Part shown: positions 45,794-53,137 of the stretch, in pieces
Numbering within the stretch: position 1 is the stretch's first letter
Layout of the letters: each line of letters opens with the position of its first letter
From: Dyadobacter sp. NIV53
GTDB taxonomy: Bacteria > Bacteroidota > Bacteroidia > Cytophagales > Spirosomataceae
Length of the DNA: 64,000 nucleotides
Assembly (NCBI RefSeq): GCF_019711195.1
Contig: NZ_CP081299.1
Location: 5,428,501-5,492,500, forward strand
Direction of reading: 5' to 3'
Position numbers and translations under genes: made by a program
The notes under the pieces: model-generated
The model's input: the letters and a program-made list of their open reading frames with translations, nothing else
What the model was told of the DNA's origin: nothing
The model's database searches: none

Positions 45794-47398
45794 TTGTCGC
45801 AATATGGGCCTGCATTGGCAGTGGGAGACGTCAACGGTGACAAACTGGATGATGTTTTTATTGGTGGTGCTATCAATCATAAAGGCAAATTTTTGATCCA
45901 GCAAAACAACGGACAGTTCAAAACCTCAGACTTGCTGCCCGGAATGGAGGGCCCTGATAAAAATGCTGAGGATATGGGTGTGTTGTTATTTGATGCTGAT
46001 CTGGACGGTGATCTGGATTTATATATTGTAAGCGGGAGTTATGAAATGAAAGTTGGTTCCGAAGCATTGCAGGACAGATTTTACACCAACGACGGCAAAG
46101 GGAATTTTACACTTGATTCCGCCGCATTACCAAAATTTCTTAAAAGCGGATCGTGTGTTAAAGCAGCAGATTATGACCGGGATGGAGATCTGGATCTTTT
46201 CATTGGCGGCAGGGTAGAGCCAGGCGCTTATCCAAAACCGGTTTCAAGTTATTTACTGAGAAACGATTCGGTAAAAGGGCAGGCAAGGTTTACAGATGCA
46301 ACTGCGGGAATTTTTCCGGAACTTATTAATATTGGATTAGTCTGTGATGTATTATGGACAGATTTTGATAATGATGGCTGGGTAGATCTCCTTGCCGCAG
46401 GAGAATGGATGCCGCTTACTTTTTTCAAAAATGTAAATGGGAAATTTCAGAAACACATATCAGGATTAGAAAATAAGAAAGGATTGTGGGGAAGCCTCGC
46501 AAGCGGCGATTTTGACAATGATGGTGATATGGATTACGTTGCAGGAAATCTGGGCCTGAATTCTTTAAGCAGGGCAAGTGACAAACAGCCGATTGGAATG
46601 TATGCCCGGGATATCAACAATGACGGTTATTTTGATGCAATTCCTACTGTTTTTTATAAGGCTAAAGATGAAACGTATAAGGAATTTCCTTACAATACGA
46701 GGGATGAAATGGGTAAACAAATTATTCAGGTAAGGCAACGGTTTCAGGAATATGGAAAATTTTCGGATGTAGGTATTAAGGATATTTTTAAACCGGAGGA
46801 ATTAAAAGATGCATTGGTTTTAAAGGCAAACTGGCTGAAAAGCAGTTACATTGAAAACCTTGGAAATGGAAAATTTAAGATGCAGGAGCTGCCCATCGAA
46901 TCACAATTTGCCCCGCTCTTTGGTATGGTAACCGAAGATTTTGACGGAGACGGTAATCTTGACATTGTATTATGTGGAAATGATTTTGGATCGGAAGTTT
47001 CAGTTGGGAGATATGATGCTTTTAACGGACTGATACTAAAAGGTAACGGGAAAAATGGATTTACACCGCTTCGTAATTCTGAAAGCGGCTATTCGGTTGC
47101 AGGTAATGCAAAAGCATTGGTGAAAATATCCGGTGCAAATGAAAAGTTAATAACTATTACTTCCCAAAACAGGGATTCACTGAGATTTCATAGAGCTGGC
47201 CTATCGGTAAAGCCCGTACCACTTTCAACAACGGAAACCAGTGCTTTGATCAAATTGAAAAATGGTAAAACCCGCCGGGAAGAAATGAACTACGGATCTT
47301 CTTTTTTATCTCAATCCTCACATCAACTTTTTTTACCCGCCACTGTGGAAAGTGTTGAAGTTATAAATTCAAAGGGAAACAGGAGAAAAATAAAATAA
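45794..47398 (+). CDS. FG-GAP/UnbV protein, C-terminal segment
   Basis: At least 534 residues; coding sequence in this frame really begins about 45649, right after the six-A run (NATIETQQPEFQ, then LFEDITETLHVDYKHEE), but without a start codon. A second FG-GAP propeller follows, with loops DVNGDKLDD, DADLDGDLDL, DYDRDGDLDL, DFDNDGWVDL and DFDGDGNLDI. It also contains GLWGSLASGDFDNDGDMDYVAGNLG, a family-conserved block. It has no signal peptide of its own, so it would be non-functional for export unless fused in frame to the upstream segments. Confidence 0.82.
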   Translation: MSQYGPALAVGDVNGDKLDDVFIGGAINHKGKFLIQQNNGQFKTSDLLPGMEGPDKNAEDMGVLLFDADLDGDLDLYIVSGSYEMKVGSEALQDRFYTNDGKGNFTLDSAALPKFLKSGSCVKAADYDRDGDLDLFIGGRVEPGAYPKPVSSYLLRNDSVKGQARFTDATAGIFPELINIGLVCDVLWTDFDNDGWVDLLAAGEWMPLTFFKNVNGKFQKHISGLENKKGLWGSLASGDFDNDGDMDYVAGNLGLNSLSRASDKQPIGMYARDINNDGYFDAIPTVFYKAKDETYKEFPYNTRDEMGKQIIQVRQRFQEYGKFSDVGIKDIFKPEELKDALVLKANWLKSSYIENLGNGKFKMQELPIESQFAPLFGMVTEDFDGDGNLDIVLCGNDFGSEVSVGRYDAFNGLILKGNGKNGFTPLRNSESGYSVAGNAKALVKISGANEKLITITSQNRDSLRFHRAGLSVKPVPLSTTETSALIKLKNGKTRREEMNYGSSFLSQSSHQLFLPATVESVEVINSKGNRRKIK

Positions 47399-47410
47399 GA
47401 TTTATTATAG

Positions 47411-47449
47411 AAAACGAGGCTGCCAGAATTTGCTGACAGCCTCGTTTTT
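47411..47449. terminator. bidirectional terminator between the UnbV gene and the Hsp20 gene
   Basis: AAAACGAGGCTG (47411-47422) pairs with CAGCCTCGTTTT (47437-47448), a perfect 12-bp stem, with A and T tracts on both sides between convergent genes. Confidence 0.92.
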
Positions 47450-47474
47450 CTTTATCAAACACTTGAAGGAGTTA

Positions 47475-47867
47475 TTATATCACCTTAATTTCCTGTGCAG
47501 GTTTTTCTGAACCCGGAACAATAGGAAGCGTCAAATGCAAAATGCCATTGGTATATTCTGCTTTGATGTTTTCAGCATCAACTGTTTCATCTATTTGAAA
47601 TGTTCTTTCGAAAGAAGTTTTACGGAATTCGTGGCGAATCCAGCTTTTATTTTCACTTTCTTCATTTTTGAGCTCATAACCAATAGTCAGTTCGTTGCCT
47701 TTTATATTAATTCTGAAATCGTCTTTTCCGCGATCAGGAGCAAAGACTAAAAGTTCATAACTGTTTTCGTTTTTAGCAATATTTACCGGAACCCGAAATG
47801 AGCCTCTATCTCCAAACCGGTTTCCGTGGTTCATTCCGTAACCACGGTTTTCATATCTGTAACACAT
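47475..47867 (-). CDS. Hsp20/alpha-crystallin small heat-shock protein
   Basis: ATG 47867 gives 130 residues, the normal length; the frame is open upstream only as a shadow of the next gene. The N-terminal tail is Gly/Arg-rich (ENRGYGMNHGNRFGDRG). An alpha-crystallin domain follows: VPVNIAKNENSYELLVFAPDRGKDDFRINIKGNELTI, then RHEFRKTSFERTFQIDETVD and the closing A-EYTNGILHLTLPIV. An Ile-x-Val C-terminal motif (EIKVI) lets it form oligomers. It is a holdase chaperone for stress. It is the last of a minus-strand set of small genes, 40 bases after its neighbour and before a strong terminator. Confidence 0.93.
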   Translation of the reverse strand: MCYRYENRGYGMNHGNRFGDRGSFRVPVNIAKNENSYELLVFAPDRGKDDFRINIKGNELTIGYELKNEESENKSWIRHEFRKTSFERTFQIDETVDAENIKAEYTNGILHLTLPIVPGSEKPAQEIKVI

Positions 47868-47907
47868 AATATTGTTGTTCGTGATAACTTGTTGAAATTG
47901 GATTTTT

Positions 47908-48207
47908 TTAAAAGGAATCCTTTGGAGTTTCGGCTGGTGCAGATTCCAGAGGTGATTTTTCAGCCTTTTGCTCTGACCCGGTGCGATTTTTGAATCTGCC
48001 ACTGTTATCCCCATATCGATCGTGCTCATTTGAGCCGCATCCATAATCGCTGAATCTTGCAGAACCATGGTTATTATAACCGAATCCGTTTGGGCCATAA
48101 TGCCCGAAATATCTTCCGTGGAAACGGTGGCCGACCGTGAAATGTAAACTTGCTGCGGTAATCAGGGCAATAGTGATGCCGTATATTAATCTTGTGCTTC
48201 TTTTCAT
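47908..48207 (-). CDS. small secreted or anchored Gly/His/Tyr-rich protein, unknown
   Basis: 99 residues. An N-terminal hydrophobic stretch (LIYGITIALITAASLHFTVG) may be a signal peptide or anchor. The region after it is rich in His, Gly, Tyr and Asn (HRFHGRYFGHYGPNGFGYNNHG) and could bind metal or be disordered. The tail is hydrophilic. I do not recognise a family. It starts 3 bases after the stop of the upstream membrane protein gene and precedes Hsp20, so the three probably form one stress-linked transcript. Confidence 0.65.
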   Translation of the reverse strand: MKRSTRLIYGITIALITAASLHFTVGHRFHGRYFGHYGPNGFGYNNHGSARFSDYGCGSNEHDRYGDNSGRFKNRTGSEQKAEKSPLESAPAETPKDSF

Positions 48208-48210
48208 GGC

Positions 48211-48465
48211 TTAAACGTTTTGCGGGTTTTGTTGAAACTGATCTCTCACGTTTTCTTTTCCTTCACTTGGATAAAATCTGTCATAATCTCGATGAAACCT
48301 TTGATAATAATTCCATCCTCTGCGTCCTCTTCCACCAAAAAGGCGAAATAGTAATCCTATCAGCAGGAAGAAGAAAAATACTTTAAAAAGCAGGAACGGA
48401 ATAGCAAATAATAATATTCCGCCTAAAATCCCGGCAAGTGTTACTTTGAAAATTTGTGTTGTCAT
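48211..48465 (-). CDS. small membrane protein, unknown
   Basis: From ATG 48465 the product has 84 residues; an upstream ATG at 48504 would add 13 residues with no clear pattern. It has two close hydrophobic stretches (VTLAGILGGILLFAIPFLLF and VFFFFLLIGLLFRLF), then a basic, aromatic tail (GGRGRRGWNYYQRFHRDYDRF). No known family. The upstream side is bounded by a terminator at 48575-48596, so this gene likely begins the Hsp20 transcript. Confidence 0.65.
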   Translation of the reverse strand: MTTQIFKVTLAGILGGILLFAIPFLLFKVFFFFLLIGLLFRLFGGRGRRGWNYYQRFHRDYDRFYPSEGKENVRDQFQQNPQNV

Positions 48466-48574
48466 GGCTTTAAATATTTGTTTTGATAGATGTTTATAGT
48501 ACATAACTGGTGTACAATCATGCAGACGATTGAATCAAAAAAATACTTTAAAGAATAAGTGGAAAAAATAAAAA

Positions 48575-48596
48575 AGCCCGGCATCGTTGCCAGGCT
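48575..48596 (-). terminator. terminator downstream of the sigma factor operon
   Basis: On the minus strand AGCCTGGCA, loop ACGA, TGCCGGGCT then a T-rich run. Nine positions with one A-C mismatch. It separates the ECF sigma unit from the Hsp20 unit. Confidence 0.85.
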
Positions 48597-48678
48597 AAAG
48601 GAGATTTTTGGTAAACCAAGCTAATATGAATCAATCAAAAATCTGACAATTAATAATTGAGCATTATCTTAACAACGG

Positions 48679-49068
48679 CTATTCTTTTTCAGGAGGTTTT
48701 CTCCGGCATCGCTGTCTCATTTCATCCCTGAATTTAAGTCTTTCTTCTTCTGTCATACTCATCCATTTGCCTCTCCATGACGATCTGCCAAACGATGATT
48801 TTGAATCAGTGTCGTTTGTGCCGTTATTCTGCCAGTTTTGCTTCCATTGTCCCGGCCCGCCCATTCTTCCTCCGAAATTCCCAAACAGAATCCTGCAAAG
48901 TGCCAGTAACCCGACAGACTGCCAGTATTTAATAGGATTTACGTTAATTAAAGCTGGAAGAATTGCATTCCAAAGTAACATTACCAGTCCGCCTAATAGC
49001 AAGGCAGCTGCGAGAGCAAATAATGGAAACAATGGAAAACGTCTTCTATATGTATGTCGCTGATTCAT
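48679..49068 (-). CDS. small membrane protein encoded after the ECF sigma factor
   Basis: 129 residues. A basic N-terminus (MNQRHTYRRRF) precedes one or two hydrophobic segments in residues 12-65 (PLFPLFALAAALLLGGLVMLLW and then VGLLALCRILFG). The C-terminal part is polar and ends with a helix MTEEERLKFRDEMRQRCRR, reminiscent of CpxP-like or Spy-like helices but too short to assign. Its ATG is 10 bases after the sigma gene stop, so it is co-transcribed with it and could be the regulator of that sigma factor. That role is inferred from position only. Confidence 0.7.
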   Translation of the reverse strand: MNQRHTYRRRFPLFPLFALAAALLLGGLVMLLWNAILPALINVNPIKYWQSVGLLALCRILFGNFGGRMGGPGQWKQNWQNNGTNDTDSKSSFGRSSWRGKWMSMTEEERLKFRDEMRQRCRRKPPEKE

Positions 49069-49078
49069 GTTAGCAAAG

Positions 49079-49570
49079 TTAATAATTTACAAATTCATCA
49101 TATAAGGTTTCCAGTCGCTTCCGCAAATGTTGAACGGCATACCGTTTCCTGGAAATCAATGTCTTAATGTTATCGCCAGTCCTGTCTGAAATTTCCTGGA
49201 AGGTCTGGTCTTCCAATTCATTCCAGACGAAGACCTGTCGCTGGTTTTCCGGCAATTCATCCAATGCCTGTGTGAGCTGCTCCCAGAACAACTCACGCAT
49301 ATATACCGTTTCGGGAGTGCCATCGTCAGCAAGCAGTATATCTTTAAAATTGAATTCACCTTCGTCATCCTCATAACTGTAATCTTCCAGTGAATCGGGT
49401 TTCTGTTTCCGGTATTTATCAATGATACGGTTGCGTGCCACTCTGTATAACCAACTTCCCACCTGTTCAATAGCCTCTATCTCGGGCACACTGCTAAGCT
49501 GGTACCACACGTCCTGCAGAATGTCCTCTGCATCCTCTTCTGAGTTTACCCTCTGGCGGATAAATCCCAA
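49079..49570 (-). CDS. ECF-type RNA polymerase sigma factor
   Basis: From TTG 49570 the protein is 163 residues. Region 2 is visible as VNSEEDAEDILQDVWYQL and VGSWLYRVARNRIIDKYRK. Region 4 is visible as LDELPENQRQVFVWNELEDQTFQEISDRTGDNIKTLISRKRYAVQHLRKRL. Homologous-looking sequence continues upstream of the TTG (KKPNIVQTVKAYGSQL) for about 26 codons to a stop at 49649-49651, yet contains no ATG, GTG or TTG. The true start is therefore unclear; adding one A to the A6 run at 49614-49619 would join it to upstream TTG codons. It probably controls its own operon with the next membrane protein gene. Confidence 0.85.
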   Translation of the reverse strand: MGFIRQRVNSEEDAEDILQDVWYQLSSVPEIEAIEQVGSWLYRVARNRIIDKYRKQKPDSLEDYSYEDDEGEFNFKDILLADDGTPETVYMRELFWEQLTQALDELPENQRQVFVWNELEDQTFQEISDRTGDNIKTLISRKRYAVQHLRKRLETLYDEFVNY

Positions 49571-50205
49571 TAGCTGGCTGCCATAGGCCTTAACGGTTTG
49601 AACTATATTTGGCTTTTTTGTGACAAAATCAAAGCATAAAAAATGGTGTTATTTACTTAGACGGCTTAATTCCGGAAATACTTTAAATGTGAAAATATAT
49701 TTTAAATTAATCAACTAACCATTGTATTTCAATTCACCGGAATTCGATGGGATTGCAACGTGTTTTACCCGGCTCGCCGTAAGGTTGTTAAGTGCTGAAA
49801 TGTGGTATTTTACAGATATATTATCATTCTGAATAATTGTGTTTTCATTCATCCGGATTTCTGAATTTTGTCATAAACCGCTGATCAATGCTAAATCTTT
49901 AAAAAGTACAAATATGAGCTGATTTAACCGGTATAATTATATTGTCAAATTTTAAACTACTTGTTGCACTTTTGGTATAAACATAGGATTATTCGAATAT
50001 TAATAGATAACAGCAAAAAGAACTTTTAATAAACGAATTGCTTGCTATTGACTTTAATAGCAATTAGATAGTACATTTGAATCGTCAAACAAGCTGATGG
50101 CAAGGACAACAGCAAGTAACTGACAAACTTAAAGTATCAATTTTAGATTATCTGAAAAGTACAATTAGTTTACATTCATTTAGACATTAAAAAATTAAAA
50201 ATATC
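49571..50205. other. 635-bp intergenic region with one good promoter
   Basis: Apart from the N-terminal codons of the sigma gene at its left end, I see no gene here. It holds a small inverted repeat TTGCTATT (50042-50049) with AATAGCAA (50056-50063), overlapping the promoter described at 50048-50079. The transcript leader of the gene at 50206 would be about 120 bases. Confidence 0.5.
50048..50079 (+). promoter_or_regulatory. Bacteroidota-type promoter for the small secreted protein gene
   Basis: TTG at 50048-50050, 21 bases, then TACATTTG at 50072-50079, an exact TAnnTTTG. This is the best -33/-7 pair I found in the window. An 8-bp inverted repeat overlaps the -33 side and could be an operator. 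Confidence 0.6.
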
Positions 50206-50565
50206 ATGAAAAAAATAATCTTATCTATTGCAGTTTTGATGGGAGTATCTGCTGCAAATTTTTCTTTCGCTAACGAAAAAGCTACGGCTGCAATTGAAAT
50301 AGTAGCTGCAAGTGATTTGAGGTTCAAACTAACACTTGATAGTGTTAAAGAAAGATCTTCTATAGTAATTAAGGATGGTGATGGGATGATCGTGTACAGC
50401 ACTTCTATCCCTAAATCAGAAAACTACTCTAAGATTTTCGATTTGTCGAATCTTTTGGATGGAAATTATAGCTTCGTAGTAAGCAATGGTAGTGAAGTAA
50501 CTTCTAAACCATTTGTGATTTCTACTGAAACAAAACGTTTGGTAACAGCAGTTGCTGCTAACTAA
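50206..50565 (+). CDS. small secreted beta-sandwich protein, unknown
   Basis: 119 residues with a clean signal peptide (MKKIILSIAVLMGVSAANFSFA, cut before NEK). The rest looks like one small beta-sandwich. The pattern IVIKDGDGMIVYSTSI, then FDLSNLLDGNYSFVVSNGSEVTSKPFVIS resembles a type IX sorting domain (G-x-x-v-Y, then FDLS-L--G-Y-f-V) but stands alone, without a preceding cargo domain. It might be a free periplasmic protein of that fold. It has its own promoter and terminator, so it is a single-gene transcript. Confidence 0.75.
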   Translation: MKKIILSIAVLMGVSAANFSFANEKATAAIEIVAASDLRFKLTLDSVKERSSIVIKDGDGMIVYSTSIPKSENYSKIFDLSNLLDGNYSFVVSNGSEVTSKPFVISTETKRLVTAVAAN

Positions 50566-50603
50566 TAATACAAACCTGATTCTGTCAGTAAGTACTAAGG
50601 AAA

Positions 50604-50635
50604 AGGAGGATAGCAATCGCTATTCTCCTTTTTTT
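50604..50635 (+). terminator. terminator after the small secreted protein gene
   Basis: AGGAGGATAGC (50604-50614), loop AATC, GCTATTCTCCT (50619-50629) pair over 11 positions with one G-T, followed by a T run. Confidence 0.92.
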
Positions 50636-50735
50636 GTGAATATTATCTGAATAAATTCTGGAAGTTAAAGTGGCGGCAGATCCAGGTTAACTCAAAATAA
50701 TCGTGGAAGGCTCTATAAAAAATAGTGAAGCAAAA

Positions 50736-51566
50736 TTACAATTTAAAGATTACACCGAAGTTGACATTTCCTTGCGCAAAAAAGAAATGCTGGGAAGCAC
50801 GGTCGTCAGGAAAATTGGTTGTAAGGATATCCGGCATATTAATAAACCCGCCTTTCACTTCACCCTGAATAAAGAAATGCCTGAAAAAAGTCACATTCAG
50901 GCCAGTTACCAGATCCACTCCGTATCCGGCTACATGCCATTGATCATTCCTGTCGTAATTCAGCAGCGTTACATCGGATTTAGGATAAAGCACTCCGGCA
51001 CCAATTCCTTCGATAACGTTGATGTCTATGTTTTTTATTTTTAATGAACCGGCGTTAAACAGATTATCCATTCTTCTAACTTCCAGGTTAAGGAAATTCA
51101 AACCATTTGTGTGTTCCAGTTTCAGAAAATCACCTGTAAGTTTAATCGCATTGTTATTATAATTTCCATCGTAATCTGTTCCTGAACCTGCAATGGAACC
51201 ATTGATTTTAACAGTCTGATCCTGCTTCATAACATATTTCATGTGGTCGAAGCCAAACGATATACTGTACTTGGAATTAATATAATAGCCAATTCTGAAA
51301 TTATACTGCGGAATTGTAATTTTCGTAGGATTGAAATACCGCAGGGAGAACGCTGTCTGGCGGTCTTTTGCGACGACCCCCTTTAAAGTGAAATTGTAAT
51401 CATTCCCTTTAAAATGAATATTAGAATGAGTGAATGCACCCTTGTTCCATCCCCAGGAAACAAATATTTTTCCTTTATTACTGTTTGATTTTTTCAACTG
51501 ACTGGTTTGGGAAAAGCCAATAGAAGCCTGTATGGCAATAATGCCAGTGAGCAATAATTTTTTCAT
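50736..51566 (-). CDS. predicted outer-membrane beta-barrel protein
   Basis: 276 residues with a signal peptide ending GFSQ (residues 1-19). The body alternates short beta strands with turns (KIFVSWGWNKGAFTHSNIHFKG, YNFRIGYYINSKYSISFGFDHMKY, GVDLVTGLNVTFFRHFFIQGEVKGGF). It ends with a typical barrel strand (QGNVNFGVIFKL). This is how OmpA-like or OmpW-sized barrels look in this phylum. The function is unknown. It is convergent with the small secreted protein gene, whose terminator lies in the gap, and stands alone on the minus strand. Confidence 0.8.
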   Translation of the reverse strand: MKKLLLTGIIAIQASIGFSQTSQLKKSNSNKGKIFVSWGWNKGAFTHSNIHFKGNDYNFTLKGVVAKDRQTAFSLRYFNPTKITIPQYNFRIGYYINSKYSISFGFDHMKYVMKQDQTVKINGSIAGSGTDYDGNYNNNAIKLTGDFLKLEHTNGLNFLNLEVRRMDNLFNAGSLKIKNIDINVIEGIGAGVLYPKSDVTLLNYDRNDQWHVAGYGVDLVTGLNVTFFRHFFIQGEVKGGFINMPDILTTNFPDDRASQHFFFAQGNVNFGVIFKL

Positions 51567-51836
51567 TCTTTTTTAGAAGAGGCATTACGCAAACAAATTG
51601 CACAGGTATTATTTTCCGTGCATTTGTACTTTACTTAGGACCCGTTAAGGTTAAATTGTGATGAAAATTGTTAACTATAAAATTAATTCGATAGTTTACA
51701 AATTTATAAAAGTTAGATTTATTTTATTTTGAAATACAGTATACGTTTAATACAATGTTGAAATAGTTACATTAAAAAAAGATTAGAGAAATTGCGTTTT
51801 TTTAATAATGGCAACACTTTTTTACCAGAAAAAAGA

Positions 51837-51867
51837 AACGCCGCTAAAATTTGCTTTTAGCGGCGTT
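51837..51867 (-). terminator. terminator after the Gfo/Idh/MocA gene
   Basis: AACGCCGCTAAAA (51837-51849), five bases, TTTTAGCGGCGTT (51855-51867) form a perfect 13-bp stem. On the minus strand a T-rich stretch follows. The rest of the 340-bp gap 51567-51908 is AT-rich with no gene visible. Confidence 0.92.
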
Positions 51868-51908
51868 CGATAAGATCGAGTGAATAAGCTGTATGATGAT
51901 ACTTTCGA

Positions 51909-52946
51909 TCAGAAAATCATCACTTTTTTCTCTTTACTGCTTTGAAATGCTAAGTCAATCACACGCGTTGTACGCAAAATTTCAGAAGGCTTTACAGCCA
52001 GTTCTGCACCGTTCACAATAGCATCGTATACATTTTGGTAAAAGGGTGCATAATCTCCCGGCTCGCTTTCAATAGTTCCTGAGAATGCTTCACTATATAA
52101 TTTTCCCCAACGATTTTCCGGTTCGGCACCCCAGGGTTTTTCAGTTGGCAGGACATTTTTTCGTAAAGTTTCTTCCTGAGGATCAAGTCCTCCTTTTATA
52201 AAAGAACCCTTTGTGCCATGTAAATGGTAACGAAGATAATTTTCATAAACCATCAGACTTGATTTTACAATAACCAGTTTATCTACATAGCCAAGCCGGA
52301 CGTCAAAGTAATCATCAATTTCACTATTGGGCCTAACACTGCGGATTTCGGCCGTAACCGTTTCGGGCTCACCGAAAAGTACCAGTGCCTGATCAATCAA
52401 ATGTGGCCCCAGATTATAAAGATTCCCACCAACCGGGACACTTTTTTCTTTCCAGGATTCGGTGGGTACTACCGGACGGAAGCGGTCATAACGGCATTCG
52501 TACTCTACAATATCTCCCAGTTTGTCCTCTGCTATTAATTTTTTAATTGTAAGGAAGTCCGAATCCCAGCGACGGTTTTGGTAAGCAGTCAGAATCAATC
52601 CTTTTTCTTCTGCAACTTCAATCAGTTGTTTCGCCTCTTCCTCAGTTGCTGAAAAAGGTTTTTCAATAACAACATGTTTTCCATTTTGCAAAGCATCCAT
52701 CGCATAAGGAAAGTGGGTGTCATTGGGTGTACAAATAAAGACTAGGTCAATAGATTCATCCGCCAGCAGTTCGTCCACTGATCTAGCGTTTTCAATAGAC
52801 GGGTCGAATTCCTGCGCTTCATTTTTACTTCTTTCTACTACTGTTTTTAATTTAAAACCAGGATTTGTAGTCAAAAAGGGGGAGTGGAAATACCGTCCGG
52901 AAAGTCCGAAACCAATTAAACCGACATTAAGGATTTTTGAAGACAT
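51909..52946 (-). CDS. Gfo/Idh/MocA family NAD(P)-dependent oxidoreductase
   Basis: 345 residues. The Rossmann start LNVGLIGFGLSGRYFHSPFL holds the GxGxxG-type loop, followed by IDLVFICTPNDTHFPYAMDAL and the family signature GKHVVIEKPFSATEEEA with the catalytic-site Lys in EKP. A C-terminal alpha/beta domain has GGNLYNLGPHLIDQALVLFG, which supplies the catalytic His. It most resembles the IolW/YdgJ-type group acting on inositols or sugars. It is on the same strand as an isomerase/epimerase gene 191 bases upstream, a frequent pairing in sugar or inositol use, so a shared pathway is plausible. Confidence 0.93.
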   Translation of the reverse strand: MSSKILNVGLIGFGLSGRYFHSPFLTTNPGFKLKTVVERSKNEAQEFDPSIENARSVDELLADESIDLVFICTPNDTHFPYAMDALQNGKHVVIEKPFSATEEEAKQLIEVAEEKGLILTAYQNRRWDSDFLTIKKLIAEDKLGDIVEYECRYDRFRPVVPTESWKEKSVPVGGNLYNLGPHLIDQALVLFGEPETVTAEIRSVRPNSEIDDYFDVRLGYVDKLVIVKSSLMVYENYLRYHLHGTKGSFIKGGLDPQEETLRKNVLPTEKPWGAEPENRWGKLYSEAFSGTIESEPGDYAPFYQNVYDAIVNGAELAVKPSEILRTTRVIDLAFQSSKEKKVMIF

Positions 52947-53137
52947 GATTTATAATTGTAAATTATTAATTGTTAAGGATTAATGAAGCCCGTCTAAAAA
53001 GGAATTCTGCAGCCTCCGATTATATCTGGCAAAGGTAACTTTTGATGCTTAATTATGGATTTTTTTTAGTGGAAAGCCAATAGAAAAGATTTGATATCAT
53101 CAATTTCTGACTTGTATTCTCGCGTTGCTTATGGAAG

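Larger units (their letters stand above)
43813..47398 (+). pseudogene. UnbV/ASPIC-type FG-GAP gene in three frames
   Basis: The three open frames described separately below join into one protein of about 1,190 residues if one A is added at the A7 run 44829-44835 and one at the A6 run 45643-45648. Across the first joint the sequence reads DMMPATNFRKK then MMMPASSYITYQNYELY. Across the second it reads VLTVFEK then NATIETQQPEFQKEKNALFEDITE, both as in intact homologues. Either a recent pseudogene, a gene expressed by slippage, or two homopolymer sequencing errors. Confidence 0.75.

Noticed and set aside
50703..51044. Plus-strand open frame opposite the beta-barrel gene
   Set aside because: It lies antisense within a clear beta-barrel gene and its translation has no recognisable pattern.
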